A program made the translations under genes and the position numbers. A DNA stretch of 64,000 bases from Echinococcus granulosus (lineage: Eukaryota > Platyhelminthes > Cestoda > Cyclophyllidea > Taeniidae), in contig NW_020170430.1 of assembly GCF_000524195.1 (NCBI RefSeq), positions 427,547-491,546 on the forward strand. Direction: 5' to 3'. The notes under the pieces were generated by a model, which saw nothing but the letters and a program-made list of their open reading frames with translations, was not told the origin of the DNA and searched no databases. Positions 43,063 to 54,500 of the stretch are shown here, in pieces (positions within the stretch are counted from its first letter, which is position 1; each line of letters begins with the position of its first letter).

Positions 43063-43523
43063 CACGCGACCGCCGCTTTTGACACGCTGATGCAGTACTT
43101 AGCCGTCAGGTTTACCAATACTCGCAACACTCTGAATGATTTATTGACACAGGAATCTTTACGTGTCCTACTCTCTAGACCGAGGTCGGAGTCTCGCCCA
43201 TAGAAGGGTCAAAGCGGAGCGGCGGAGAACCAGAGTTGTCCTCGTTTTTTAGCAAATGGCAGTTCACGCCTCCTAGAAGTTCCATAACCTGACCAAGACA
43301 AGTAATGAGCTTCCTACTTTAACTATTTTTATATTTAATTGAATACACCTGACTTGAACCCAACTATTCTTGTAGAAAATTGGGCCCCCTCAATAAAATG
43401 CGCCTTTCCGGTGATGTGTGGCCATTGACTAAAAAAGCATAAGCCTGACACTGGTGATACTTCATTTTATAAAAAATGAGGTACTGTATTGTAATGCTTG
43501 TGTGTGGTCTGAATCATACGGCG
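43063..43523. other. Spacer between convergent EXO1 and DUSP11-like genes
   Basis: 3' flank of both genes; an AATAAA at about 43393 is the likely poly(A) signal of EXO1. Nothing else is seen. Confidence 0.45.
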
Positions 43524-44425
43524 TCAGTGCTGGTGGTTTCGGAGGTCCTCAATGTAATTCTCGCGTTCTATCGGGTGTCCACGTGCACGTGCGAACTCTA
43601 AAACAGTGACGATTAAATAGTTATCTCCAACTTCATTGTGGTGAAATACGATCTAGGCAAGCACCGTGTCTTCGGAAATGGGTCAAATCACTCACAAACC
43701 TGTACCAAAACATGGCAGTACAAGTAAGCATGGGCAAGCAAGAACCCTTCAAAGCAGAAAACATCAATGGAAGAAGGTGAACGTTACTGGGTACCTTCAA
43801 TAGCCTCATCGGGATCCCACCCGAGTGCATCGACGAGGTAGCGGCAGATTAGATAGCCCGTCCGATTGACTCCATGTGTGCAATGGACAGCGATAACACC
43901 GCCTATAAATGGGCATCTAAATGCAGGCAGTGTACCTGGTGACTCGTCATCGACATCCTTCACAATCTCGAGGAACCTAGTGTAAGGTATGTAAAGTGCT
44001 AAAGAATCTGTTGCCTTTTCACTGTGGTAGGATTAGGGATAGCGTGTCCCTCGACGTAAACTTTGAAGTATTTGATACCGCGGTCCGTAAAAAGCTAGAC
44101 CTTGAAAAAGCGAGCAAAATAATACCTTTGGATCATAGTAGTTGGTGTAAGTGAGGTCGATGATGCTGACGACGGGTCGGCCCATATCAGAGCAGTAATT
44201 AAGCAGATCGTTATCGGTGAACCACTGCTCTGTTGGAATATAGTACGAATACTCTTTGGGGATAGGAAGCTTAACGGGTAGTAGCGAGGTTCCTCGTAGG
44301 CGAGTGCCAAGGGGAGTGTAGTCTAACCATCTTAAAAGGGCAGTTTTATGTCGCAGATTCAACAAAGATATTCGATGTTCATAAAAATGAATAATTACTT
44401 ACCCAGGTGGGGGATATCGGGGCAT
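43524..44425 (-). CDS. dusp11: DUSP11/PIR1-like RNA 5'-phosphatase (187 aa)
   Basis: Cysteine phosphatase of the RNA triphosphatase branch, removing 5' phosphates from RNA. Exons on the minus strand: 44425-44403, 44330-44126, 44094-44015, 43976-43795, 43597-43524; total 564 nt. It starts MPRYPPPGWLDYTPLGTRL, has IDLTYTNYYDP and VEGHAIPNPTT, and the P-loop HCTHGVNRTGYLICRYLVD with catalytic Cys135 and Arg141. It ends ARGHPIERENYIEDL, matching the human DUSP11 end. No guanylyltransferase domain follows, so it is not the bifunctional capping enzyme, whose N domain is related. The 38-bp intron between exons 3 and 4 has a GC donor (AAG|GCAACA), the only site that keeps phase. Confidence 0.92.
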
Positions 44426-45545
44426 TGGCTAATCATGAGGGTTTCAAAATATGATCATGAAAGAATCTGGAAAATACTATATCTAAATAAAATAATCATA
44501 ACGGATCACGGCAAACGTCAGTTGCATCAACCTTGACCCATATATAAACAAAAATACGGCCATCCGATAAACAAGGGGACAGAAATGTAAACTAGACAAA
44601 ACGAATGCATTAATTACCAGCTAGTATGTTGCTTGAACAGGAACTGCCAGATGAGCCGAGAAAGCAGAGAGACTAAAACAAAACAATGAAACGTTCTAAA
44701 CAAAAAATACCCCAAACGCTTGATTTGCAAAAAGACATCAATGTGAGTGCAATTTACGCTCAAACAAAAAAGGAGCTACTTTTGGTTCTAACAAACTTGT
44801 CCAGAAAAACAAATGCCCATACACCCTATTTGCATTAAGAAGACTAAAACGAGGGACAACTCTTCGCATTTTTAACACGCATTATGTTCATATCTATAAA
44901 AGCACCACTAATATAGACTAAAGCTAATGTGAAGCGAAGGAAAAAGCATGCAAGATCCGGTTGCGTATGGAAATGACCCATTATCGTATCGCGAGCCGGA
45001 TTTGATATGCACAAGTTCCCTAATGGGGAGGAATATTCATGCGATCAGGTTATACTTAGAAAACTAAGCTAATTTGTAGCACAGATAATGTTAGGCGCAA
45101 CTAATTATATGGCAGAAAACATCTCGGGCAATTTCTGGTTTGACGTCGCAAAACCTCTTTACATATAAAAGAATCAGTTAAGTTCCTGGGCGTTTTTCAC
45201 CCTATAAAGCAAAGTATTCTTTCTTTTTGAAACTGAAAACTGTTTTTTACTATTTCGTGCTTTTGTTTTTCGTATATGTTAACCTTAGGACCGCTAGTTA
45301 TGGTTGGGTAAATTACAAAAGTTGTGAAATCTAAAAGCACAATCTTTTTGGTAATCCATTCACATTACAATGCAAATGCTTTTGTACACGCTATTTTTTA
45401 CAAGCTTACGCTCTATGCATCTTAACATCTCATTCGTTTTTGTTTTACATGGTCGCACGTATGTAAAAGGCCTCGTCTAACCAATTATATTGCGATGACC
45501 CTTCTTATAAATACGGTAGGTTCGGATTTGCTTGGGTCCTTTGTC
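44426..45545. promoter_or_regulatory. Divergent spacer of DUSP11-like and ERO1 genes
   Basis: 1.1 kb of AT-rich sequence between two start codons on opposite strands. No exon or repeat is seen; promoters of both genes are expected here. Confidence 0.4.
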
Positions 45546-48500
45546 ATGACGTCATTGATGTTGGTTGCGGGCCGTGTAGTGTCGCTCGTGTTTTTCCTGA
45601 ACACTCTATCAAATGCGGCACCCGAATGCGAAATCACTGTAATTTTACTCTCTGTATCATTCTGCTTATTTGTAACGTTTGTTCACCTCGGTTTCTTAGC
45701 ATATTTTGGCCCTCCTGAATACCAGTGATTGGGTTCTCTGTTTTTCTTTAGTTTCTTCAAGTCTTAGATTTGGTTATTAATATCTACTTAACCCTCTTGG
45801 CCTGGAGTAACCTATGCAGTGCTTCAATAATAACAATATCTTGCAGATTTCAGGCTCAATTGGCGATGCAAATTCTACAGTTGAAGATGTTTTAAATCTC
45901 AATAAAATCATATTGCCGAAATTGGAGGAAATCATCAAACGTGACTACTTTCGCATTTTTCAAGTGTGTTTTTATTGGTGTTCCAAATATAGTATGCTTG
46001 TTCTTTTTTGTTTTATTTTTGTTTTTCACTGTTTCGTCATTGTCTTCCTCCCATTAATAACCACCTTGTTTGATGCGCATAACATGTACGTTGGGTGTTT
46101 ATTCGACAAGTGCTGAACAAGTGGCTTCAATTTAGGTTAATTTGTACCAAAAATGCCAATTCTGGCCGGACGATGGACGGTGTGTTTTGCGCGATTGTCA
46201 GGTTGAGGATTGTTCTATCTCCGAGATTCCAATTGGACTTCGGGAGTCAAGCTATGACAAGCTTATTTCCCCTAAGGCCGTGGCAGTTTGTTGTGGATTT
46301 GACTATTTCCAAGCTTGTTTATTTATTCAATTGTCTTTTCCTACTTTTTATGTCAATAACCCATTCCTCTTTCATTATATTTGAATGTGGACATTCATTT
46401 AAAGCACCGAATTCAATGTCAGGACACTTTACATATCAGGTTTTGGTAAACGTATTTTATGCTTACGATATGACTGATTCGACCATACTAGCGATTTGTT
46501 GGCATACTTATGATTTGCGTTATTAGCTCTATGCCAGTATTAATCGGTAAATGTTGGAACACAATTATATTGTTTTCCACATTAGCAGTTATTGGATTTA
46601 ACCGTTGGAGTTGCATAGTGTTCCTTAAACTGTTTTATCTATTTATTTCTCATGCCATCCATTTTTGCTTCGTGATTTATCTTGTACATTATTGCTTTCC
46701 ATTTTCAACTTTTTTGTTAGCGTGTAGATTCAGAAAGTGGCTTCAATAGAGAGCAATGTTTGCATGAGGAGGAGGAGACATTAACGCTTGGACAACTGGA
46801 TACATTTCTTGAGTATGTCTTTGCTTATGCAAGTGCAATTATTGACCATTTCTGTTCTGTTTAATGTGGTAAGAATTCGCAAGGCTATATTTTACCACTG
46901 TAGAAAAGGTAGGTAATCTTATCACTTTCGTTCTCAGCACTCACTTTATCCCATTGTTTCTATCATCTGTGAAGTTTCTTGGTTGTAGAATGAGTTTTTC
47001 TTTCCACAAAAGACTTAGATTTCATCGGTAGATTTCGTAGCTTAGAAACACCACCAATGAACTAATCGATTGATAAGGTAAAATCAGGAGTAATAATGCC
47101 CTAGTTACTGCTTTTGTGCATCACTTAGCTTAACAGAATCGCTTTCAGCACCTTAGATTTCCGTCCTCCAAATTGACTCTTGAAAATTTTTTGGGGGTTC
47201 AGACCTAGTGTTGTTTCTTTTTTTACTGCCCTTGGAATCAATTAGCCATGGAGCGCCTTCTATATGTTATCCCATTTTACTGACCCCACGCAGTATTTCT
47301 GTCAGTGTAATCGCAGTCTTTGTTAGTACGAGTACTTCACTTAAATTGTTACGTAATTTTCTTGCTTTTGTAACTAGCATGCTAATGGTTTTCCCGTTGA
47401 CTCCTTTTGAAGATATATTTTGATTACTGCATCCGTGCACTATCCCGGATACCCTAGGCCCTGTCTTATGCAGTTTCATTCTTCATCAGTATTTCCGGAT
47501 AATTTTAATGTCTCGACCGCTGTTTGGGAGAAAAGCGCATCTTGTAATGTATTTCTGTAAGTACTATCATAAACATTTCTTTTTAGTGAAAATCAGCAGA
47601 AAACTATTGGAAAGTGGTCCACGAAAGAGGCAGAGGACAAACCATTCTGTGAATTGGGTGGTACGTTGAATAAAATGTCTCATTTACTGTCATTGCCATC
47701 GTTTAGATGAGTCTGAACAGGGTACAATTTATGTTGATCTATTAAAGAATGTGGAGAAATACACAGGTTACAAGGGCGAGTCATCGGCACGCATTTGGAA
47801 ATCAATCTACCTGGAAAATTGTTTTCGGTAGGGAACGCATAGCTTGGACTATTTGGTCACTCGCACTGCTTTTACTTCAACGAAAACAAATAGCTGTCTT
47901 CTCTTTTAGGTCCAACCCCATGCGAGTTTTCAACGGTATCCCTTACTCGCCAGGTATATGTCCCTAATTAATTTTTCTGTGTGGTAATTAGCGTAACTTT
48001 TCTCTTTGTCTACTTTAAGGCACTGCCGATTACTCCTCTCCGACATTTATTTTGCCGATTTTCCTTCCCCATTTATTCATCTCATGCTTGAGCTATGCAC
48101 TAACTGGATGCATTTCATGTTTCTAGTGGATACAAAAGCTTGCAAAGAGAAGCGTCTTTTCTACCGACTCATTTCTGGTCTCCAAACGAGTATCAGTCTT
48201 CAACTCTGCTATAATCACCTCTTATCGGGTTTGTTCGGCCTTTTGTGCATTACTCATTTTCAAGAATTGAAATTGGCGCGTTTGTCGAAGAATTTTCATC
48301 TGCCATTGGGATATCATAATTTCACATTTTAAGGGACCTACACCTTTAGATCTCATAGGTAGAAGCTTGTGTTGTATAACCAATTAAATTCTTATAATTC
48401 GTGTTATTTTTCTAGAATCAGATCTACGGCAGCCTTTCTAAAATTCACATGTAGCTTTTGTCTGGGTTTCGTCGTGGTAACCAGTTGCGCGTTTATCTTT

Positions 48501-50678
48501 GCTACTTCCCATTAAGTAAGAGCCGTGATTTATTTGGACTGGTATAGGCAATACCTAATTCTCATCTGAGATTAATCAAGTCAGCTAAATGGCTCTGCTG
48601 GGTGCTTCTTTCAAATCACGTGAAACATTCCTCTGGTAAACTAAATGCCAAGATACAGCGGCACTGCTCCGATGTCGTATTAACCCATTGACCTGTCTAA
48701 CTGGCTGCAGATTTTAAGGGCGCCTCCAGTTTCTTCAGTCTGCCTAAGGAGAACGTCTGGGGCCCAAGTGTGGAGGAGTTTGTGCGCCGTTTTCACCCAG
48801 CCCTAGTGCCTGAGTCCCTTGGGCGTCTGCGCAACCTATTTCTCGCCTATGTAGTAGAGATGCGTGCTATCGCCAAAGTGGCGCCCTACCTCAGGCAGCA
48901 AGCCTTCTACACCGGTGACACGGCTATCGACACCCAGACCAGGAGCATGGTGCTAGATTTTCTTAGTGACATCGAGTAGGTCATTATTGCCAATCCTGGC
49001 AGCAGCCTGCCATATAGTTATTTAAAGCATTTTCATATCTCACCGTATATCTGATCGTTGAACCTTATCGTTTCGGTCATTTGGCTTTTTTGAAGTGTGC
49101 CCGTTCCCTTGTGTTATTATATTGTTTACTACGCTAATTTTTATGGTTCTGTACGATTGATAATATCCCATGTCTTGATAAAACTGGTGTCAATAATGTC
49201 TTGCTTACTTCAAAGTACGTCCAATGAATGGCCTGCCCTTCCTTTGCTCACTCATGTTTAATAATTAACGTACCACATCTAGTACATCACACATCACCAA
49301 CATAGTTGTTATGTTTTCAATCACAGGGATCATAATGGTGTCTTTGACGAATCACAACTTTTCCATGAATCGGGAAAAGAAATTCTTGACTTAAAAGAAG
49401 AATTCCGCTTGCGTTTTCTAAACATCAGTCGAATCATGGATTGCGTGGGCTGTGATAAATGCAGGCTGTGGGGAAAATTACAGGTTAGTATCGCCAATAC
49501 CATTTCTTACTACTTGATGTCTGCTTCTAAGCTGGGTTTGTGAAAGGCTGAAGTCAAAAGTGGAGTGTATTTCTCTGCAAATGTGTGAGATCTGCGAGCG
49601 TAATTCTATGTTGGCGATGATGGTTTAGTACTGAGTATGCGAACCACATCTCTTGGTGCCCTTCAGTTGTCTAATGCGTTTCAATCAGATATATTGCTTT
49701 TGCTATTATTGTGTAAATGGGATCAAAATGTCTGGAAATTGGAGATTCAATACCCCAAGATTCATGACCGAGTTGATCAGTCTACTTGCCAGTTATTTCA
49801 ACTGGGGATGTGGCTGAGCGTTTTAAGATACGTAGAATTCAGAAGTTTTCATCTCTCCAAGGAATGGATGCCCATTTTCTAGTGTAAAAATTCTTGTGAA
49901 TTCCTCTTCTATGGCCTTTTTTTATTTTGTATGTCCATTTGCCAACAGCAATGGTAAGTCGCGTACAGTGGCATCGTCCGCGTTAGCCCCTTAGCTGTTA
50001 TCCGCTAACCTGTGAACCATTTCGTTAATCACGGTTGTCATTGTAAGCTGGGGCTTTGGCGTCTGGAGGGACTCTAGCGCTCTTACATTCATGCGTATTA
50101 AAGTACATAAGAGCATTTATTACATTAATATGAATAATCATTTCTGTACACTTGAAAACGCCAGCTAAGTGAAACTGAAGGGTATTGACTTGATCCACTG
50201 GAGCAGGTATCTGATACGCCCTTTCAAATTGCTGCTTTTGTTGTTAAATTTATCTTGCTTTTAGTACTGACGGTGATTGGATATTTGGGTTTTAGATACA
50301 GGGTATAGGCACCGCCCTGAAGGTGCTTTTCAATGATAACCTCTTCGATAACTCCAAATGCTGTTTTGCCCAGATGCGACCAAATAACCAACTCCGGCGA
50401 TCTGAAATTGTATCACTTTTTAATGGTTTCGCAAAGTGAGTGTGGCCTTCTGTATTCGATAAGCTTCCAATCTGATTTTAATTTGAGCCTTGCAATTTGA
50501 AAATTATGAGTGCATTTTGTTTGCAAGATTTATACTTTTCAAATTTCACCACCATTGGCTCGTTGGAGGCTTAACTCTCAAGCTCTGGTTGTAATTATCA
50601 TTTCCTTGTTTTAGGTTCGCAACGAGTATCCAGAATTTTGCTCAATTAAGGGAAATGATGATAAAGCAGACAAGTTAG
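45546..50678 (+). CDS. ero1: ERO1 endoplasmic reticulum thiol oxidase (about 472 aa)
   Basis: FAD enzyme that reoxidises protein disulfide isomerase and makes hydrogen peroxide. Exons: 45546-45638, 45847-45963, 46136-46285, 46721-46812, 47587-47660, 47707-47827, 47910-47953, 48127-48228, 48711-48975, 49327-49483, 50296-50435, 50615-50678. Signal peptide (SLMLVAGRVVSLVFFLNTLSNA). Shuttle cysteine segment CQFWPDDGRCVLRDCQVEDC matches Cys85/94/99/104 of human ERO1A. FAD-binding part YTGYKG, ARIWKSIYLENCF and KEKRLFYRLISGL. Active site CVGCDKC (Cys392/395/398), then RLWGKLQ. The first structural cysteine pairs near the N terminus are largely missing. Exon 3 could end six bases earlier (46279). 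Exon 7 is joined straight to 48127, since sequence between them has no usable donor. Confidence 0.93.
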
Positions 50679-51564
50679 GATTTCACTGTCTTACACCCCC
50701 TTGTAATCATCAGGTTTGATGCTTCGGTCCTCTTGCCTCCTCTGTCTTCCAATGCATTGGCCTCCTCTGTCTTCCAATGCATTGGCCTCCTCTGTACAGG
50801 ATTGTTGAATCCATCTGTGTTGACCTATGCCCCTCTCCTTGATTATATGTCTTGGTTGTTGGGTCGTTCTTTTTCTACGCCATTATTGGTGCACAAAGAT
50901 GGTTTAGCAGTCATTTACTGTGTCTTCTTTTTATTTCTGAATTATGGGTTCGTGGAATTACCTTGCTTAGTAATAAGTTTCTGTCATCCGGTTAGAGTAA
51001 TAGTACTATCTTACCGCATGCGGTATTTACATGTATGCATATAAAGTGACGGTTATGTGTTTGGATGAGGCGATGTATGTGTATGGGTTGAATTGCTATG
51101 GTGCACATTTTTGGACGTTGTTTGTTGGATCCAGCAGAGGGAAGGCTTTGGGCCATCCTAAATGGGCATTTCGTTGTCTGTGTGTATTTGAGATGAATGT
51201 TAAAGATGGAGTGAAGTGGTAATTTTACAGGCATTATTGTGAAGTTAGGCATAAGTGAATATGTTGATTAAAGTTTTGTGAACGTTTGTACTATCTATTA
51301 ATAGAGGTAATCTAGGATCCTTAAAGTGATTGGTTTCGCCAAGCTGTGTTGGGAGACAAACCTACCACTTGAGAATGAGTAAACAAGCAAACTGCCCCAA
51401 AGAAAGCAAATACATTTCAAAATAAATGCCCAAATTCTTCGAAACACCTGGCTTGCAATTACACATACAAATACTACGAAATATGGGCCAGCTAGGCTCA
51501 CTTAAACGGATGTTTGGGGTAATACAGTAAGAAATGAGAGGATGGTCGGGTAATGCACGTGAGT
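50679..51564. other. Spacer between convergent ERO1 and stonin genes
   Basis: Contains a short tandem repeat (50736-50795); otherwise AT-rich with no supported exon. Confidence 0.5.
50736..50795. repeat. Tandem repeat, 25-bp unit, 2.4 copies
   Basis: Unit CCTCCTCTGTCTTCCAATGC plus ATTGG, repeated perfectly at 50736-50760 and 50761-50785, with ten more bases at 50786-50795. It lies 58 bp after the ERO1 stop, in its 3' flank. Perfect identity suggests a recent slippage event. Confidence 0.9.
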
Positions 51565-54500
51565 TCAGCCAAAGATGTCGAACAGTTCTTCAGATTGCGC
51601 GGCACCTGATTGAACTGTGACTGGTGATTGGGATAGGGCCGTCTCGTCCAGACCCTCGTCAAGGAGGTTGTCAATCGCAACTCCAGATCCTTCTGTTCTA
51701 CACTTCGAGTCTTGAGGCACCTTAACACCTGCAGTCTCCTCGTCTCTCTCCGACTCAGAATCCGAAGGTGACGTTGGCTCGTCGGTTTCTGCATCCAAAA
51801 TACTCTTCAGCACTTTGTCTTTCCTATGCCCTAACTGGTACTCAATCGCTTTGGTGAGGCGATACTTGGCTGTGTACTTCACGAACTTCTCGGCAACGCC
51901 CGTCGTTTCCACTGATATGGATCGAACAGTTGTCCCGGAAACAGTGCTTGATGGCATGCTGAATTCGATCTGAACGTCCTTTACAAGAGCATCCCATTCT
52001 GGGACGGTGTCATGAGCATTTAGATGAAGATTGCATGTCAGAAGGTGAGGTCGGTAAGAAGCTGTAGAAAAATAAAGAGAAGACTGATCATATAATTTTA
52101 AGAACGAAACAACTGTAATTCGTTACTTGCTTAACTCTAGGTTTTTGATAAAGAGACCACTTAGGTGCTCTGCTCTGGTACCTATGCCTCATGAGCAGGC
52201 CTCCAAGCCATGCCAGTAGTCTCAGCCCTCCTGCATGTCAAGTATATATGTTCTGGCTGAGTATTATGCCCTCATTCGCCTTCAGGGAAGTCTTGGGCGC
52301 TACACTGGTGGCAATGGAAATCGAGCTGATCTTAAAAGGACGTCTGTCCTAGTTTCTGCTGCTGGGGGATCAACCTTACCGGAGCGGGAGAAGTGCATGT
52401 GCTGCAGATGGAAGAATCCGTGATGATTAACAACAGATTTGCTGAAAATGAAGTGCAGTTTCGGCAACTACCCCAGTGCCATCCTTTGCAGGAAAGCTAC
52501 TAACAACGGAGGGGGACACTAGCCGTAAACTAACTGGAATCGTTTCGTTATAGAGCTATATGAAGATATCAATTACGCAAAAATGCGACACTTTCTGCAT
52601 TTCTCCACTAGCTGGATAGAATTTGGATAGATACGGTTTAGCAGCTCTGAAGTAAGAACTTGGCAAGGAGGGGTAGAAGTGAAGCACTACCCTCTCGGAG
52701 CTATTGTTCAATCTGCTTTTAGGCCACTGTTCCTACGACTAACCACGAGTACGCATGAAGACCAAGTGGGCTGGCCTCCGGGCCATGTCTGTAGCCCCGA
52801 TCCCTTCTGGATGTCGAATATACACATACTCTCCTCGGGTGTTGACACTTTTTTGCCTTTAGGAAAGGGTCAAGAGCTATACATCAACTTGAAGTTATAG
52901 TATGGCTATAAGTCCGAATATTTTGTGTACTGTCATATTTCTTACGTGTTTGAAATCACTTGATTCGCTCTAATATGCGAAAAGTGTAAGCGTCAGGGAA
53001 GAATTAACAAGATATACTACCTCAAACAGGTATTTTATGACCATCAGGCCGGTTTCAATGAACAATAAGGGTCACTAAAAATTGATATATTTTCCTTTAC
53101 GTTGGTAGGCGAATCATGCATTTTCCACCGCCACTTCCTACGCAAATTTGGGCTGCCAGTCGTTTGGCCAACTTCTCTATGCGCATCTTCCCTGCTCGCG
53201 CACAACCACAACCACCACCTACAGTCACAAGAATTTACCGAATTAGACCCTGTGAAAATAACATTAAATTTCAGAATAAACGCTTCTAAGCTGACTAACC
53301 ACTTTTGAGGCCATCCTCTACCAAATTCGAGTAAGTTAGCTGTGATGGCCTTTGGTGGCAGGTCATACGAACAACTCGCCATTAATTTTAGCAACAGAGT
53401 TTTAAAACACAAACGGACTTTTCTTTCTTAACTAACTTTATCCGCAGATAATAAAAATGATGTCTCCCAAGGTATAGTTTTCCCAATTTTATAGCCTAAA
53501 CATTGTGCATGTCTCTCTGAGCGTTCAACTCCTTTTCCCGTTAGAAATACCAACAATACCAAACTCGCATAATCCGTTTAATATATGACTACCCACTCAC
53601 CTTCATTTTTCTCTGGTACTCTAGGGATGCGCCAAACGATAGCCTTAAATAGATTCTCGTACTTAGCTGATCCAATGCTGGCTTCAAGTAAACTTGGCGG
53701 CAGCAGACTTTGTGCCATTTGTGTGATTCTTTCCAGCCCCTTTATTCGACCTGGTTTTCTCAGTGTTGAATGCACTGAGCCCATCTTGTGGTGCTTCTCA
53801 AATCTGAAGTGATATATCCATTCCTCAGGCACAGGTATCCGAATCTCCACGTCTTCGCAAGGAATAGCTTCTGATCTTCCCGTGGCTGTGAAGTAGCCAG
53901 GCACAAGTAGCTCACACCGCATTGATATTTTTCGATCATCTATCGAGTAAGAGCAATGAACTTGCATTGGAAGCTCTCGATTATGTCGAAGGCTGACACG
54001 AAATCTCATGAGCTCAAACTTGCATCCATCAAGTGGGTAAAACTTCAGCAAGTGATCGTTTTCGTAATCACCCATTTCAAGGCAGGAGTGAAACTCCGGT
54101 TTCCAAACCGTTATCCATTCGTCATGCATCACTGGCAAAATATCTGATCGCCGTACAATTTCCCTTCCGAAACGCCACTTGTCATTGATGCCCAATACAA
54201 TATGTGGTCCTCCATTCACAAATGCACTGCAAAATATTCTCGTTCGTGCCTTCTGGTCTTCGATACTGCCAGCAACTGAGACTCTTCCAACGTATTCATC
54301 GACCACATAGCAACAAACTTCTTCATGTGTATAATTAAGACCCTCGTCTTTATGAGCTGGAATTTGCATTAGAGAATCTTCCAAAACTGACATTAGACTT
54401 CTCATCAGGGTTCTGTCCATTGAACCGAATTTGAGAATTTCAGTGTACACGGGAATGTGATCAAGGGTTACATTCTGTTTTGGCTTGTGGGAGATTAAAT

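Noticed and set aside
43633..43830. Minus-strand frame as the DUSP11 C terminus
   Set aside because: Read-through of the 43795 donor; the exon 43597-43524 gives the family's ARGHPIERENYIEDL end in phase.
48006..48126. Extra ERO1 exon before the KEKRLFYRL exon
   Set aside because: The segment has no usable GT donor. Joining 47953 directly to 48127 keeps phase 1, and a CTAAC branch-like site lies 31 bp before the acceptor.
48770..48979. Separate small gene starting at 48770
   Set aside because: It is the second part of ERO1 exon 9 (48711-48975).
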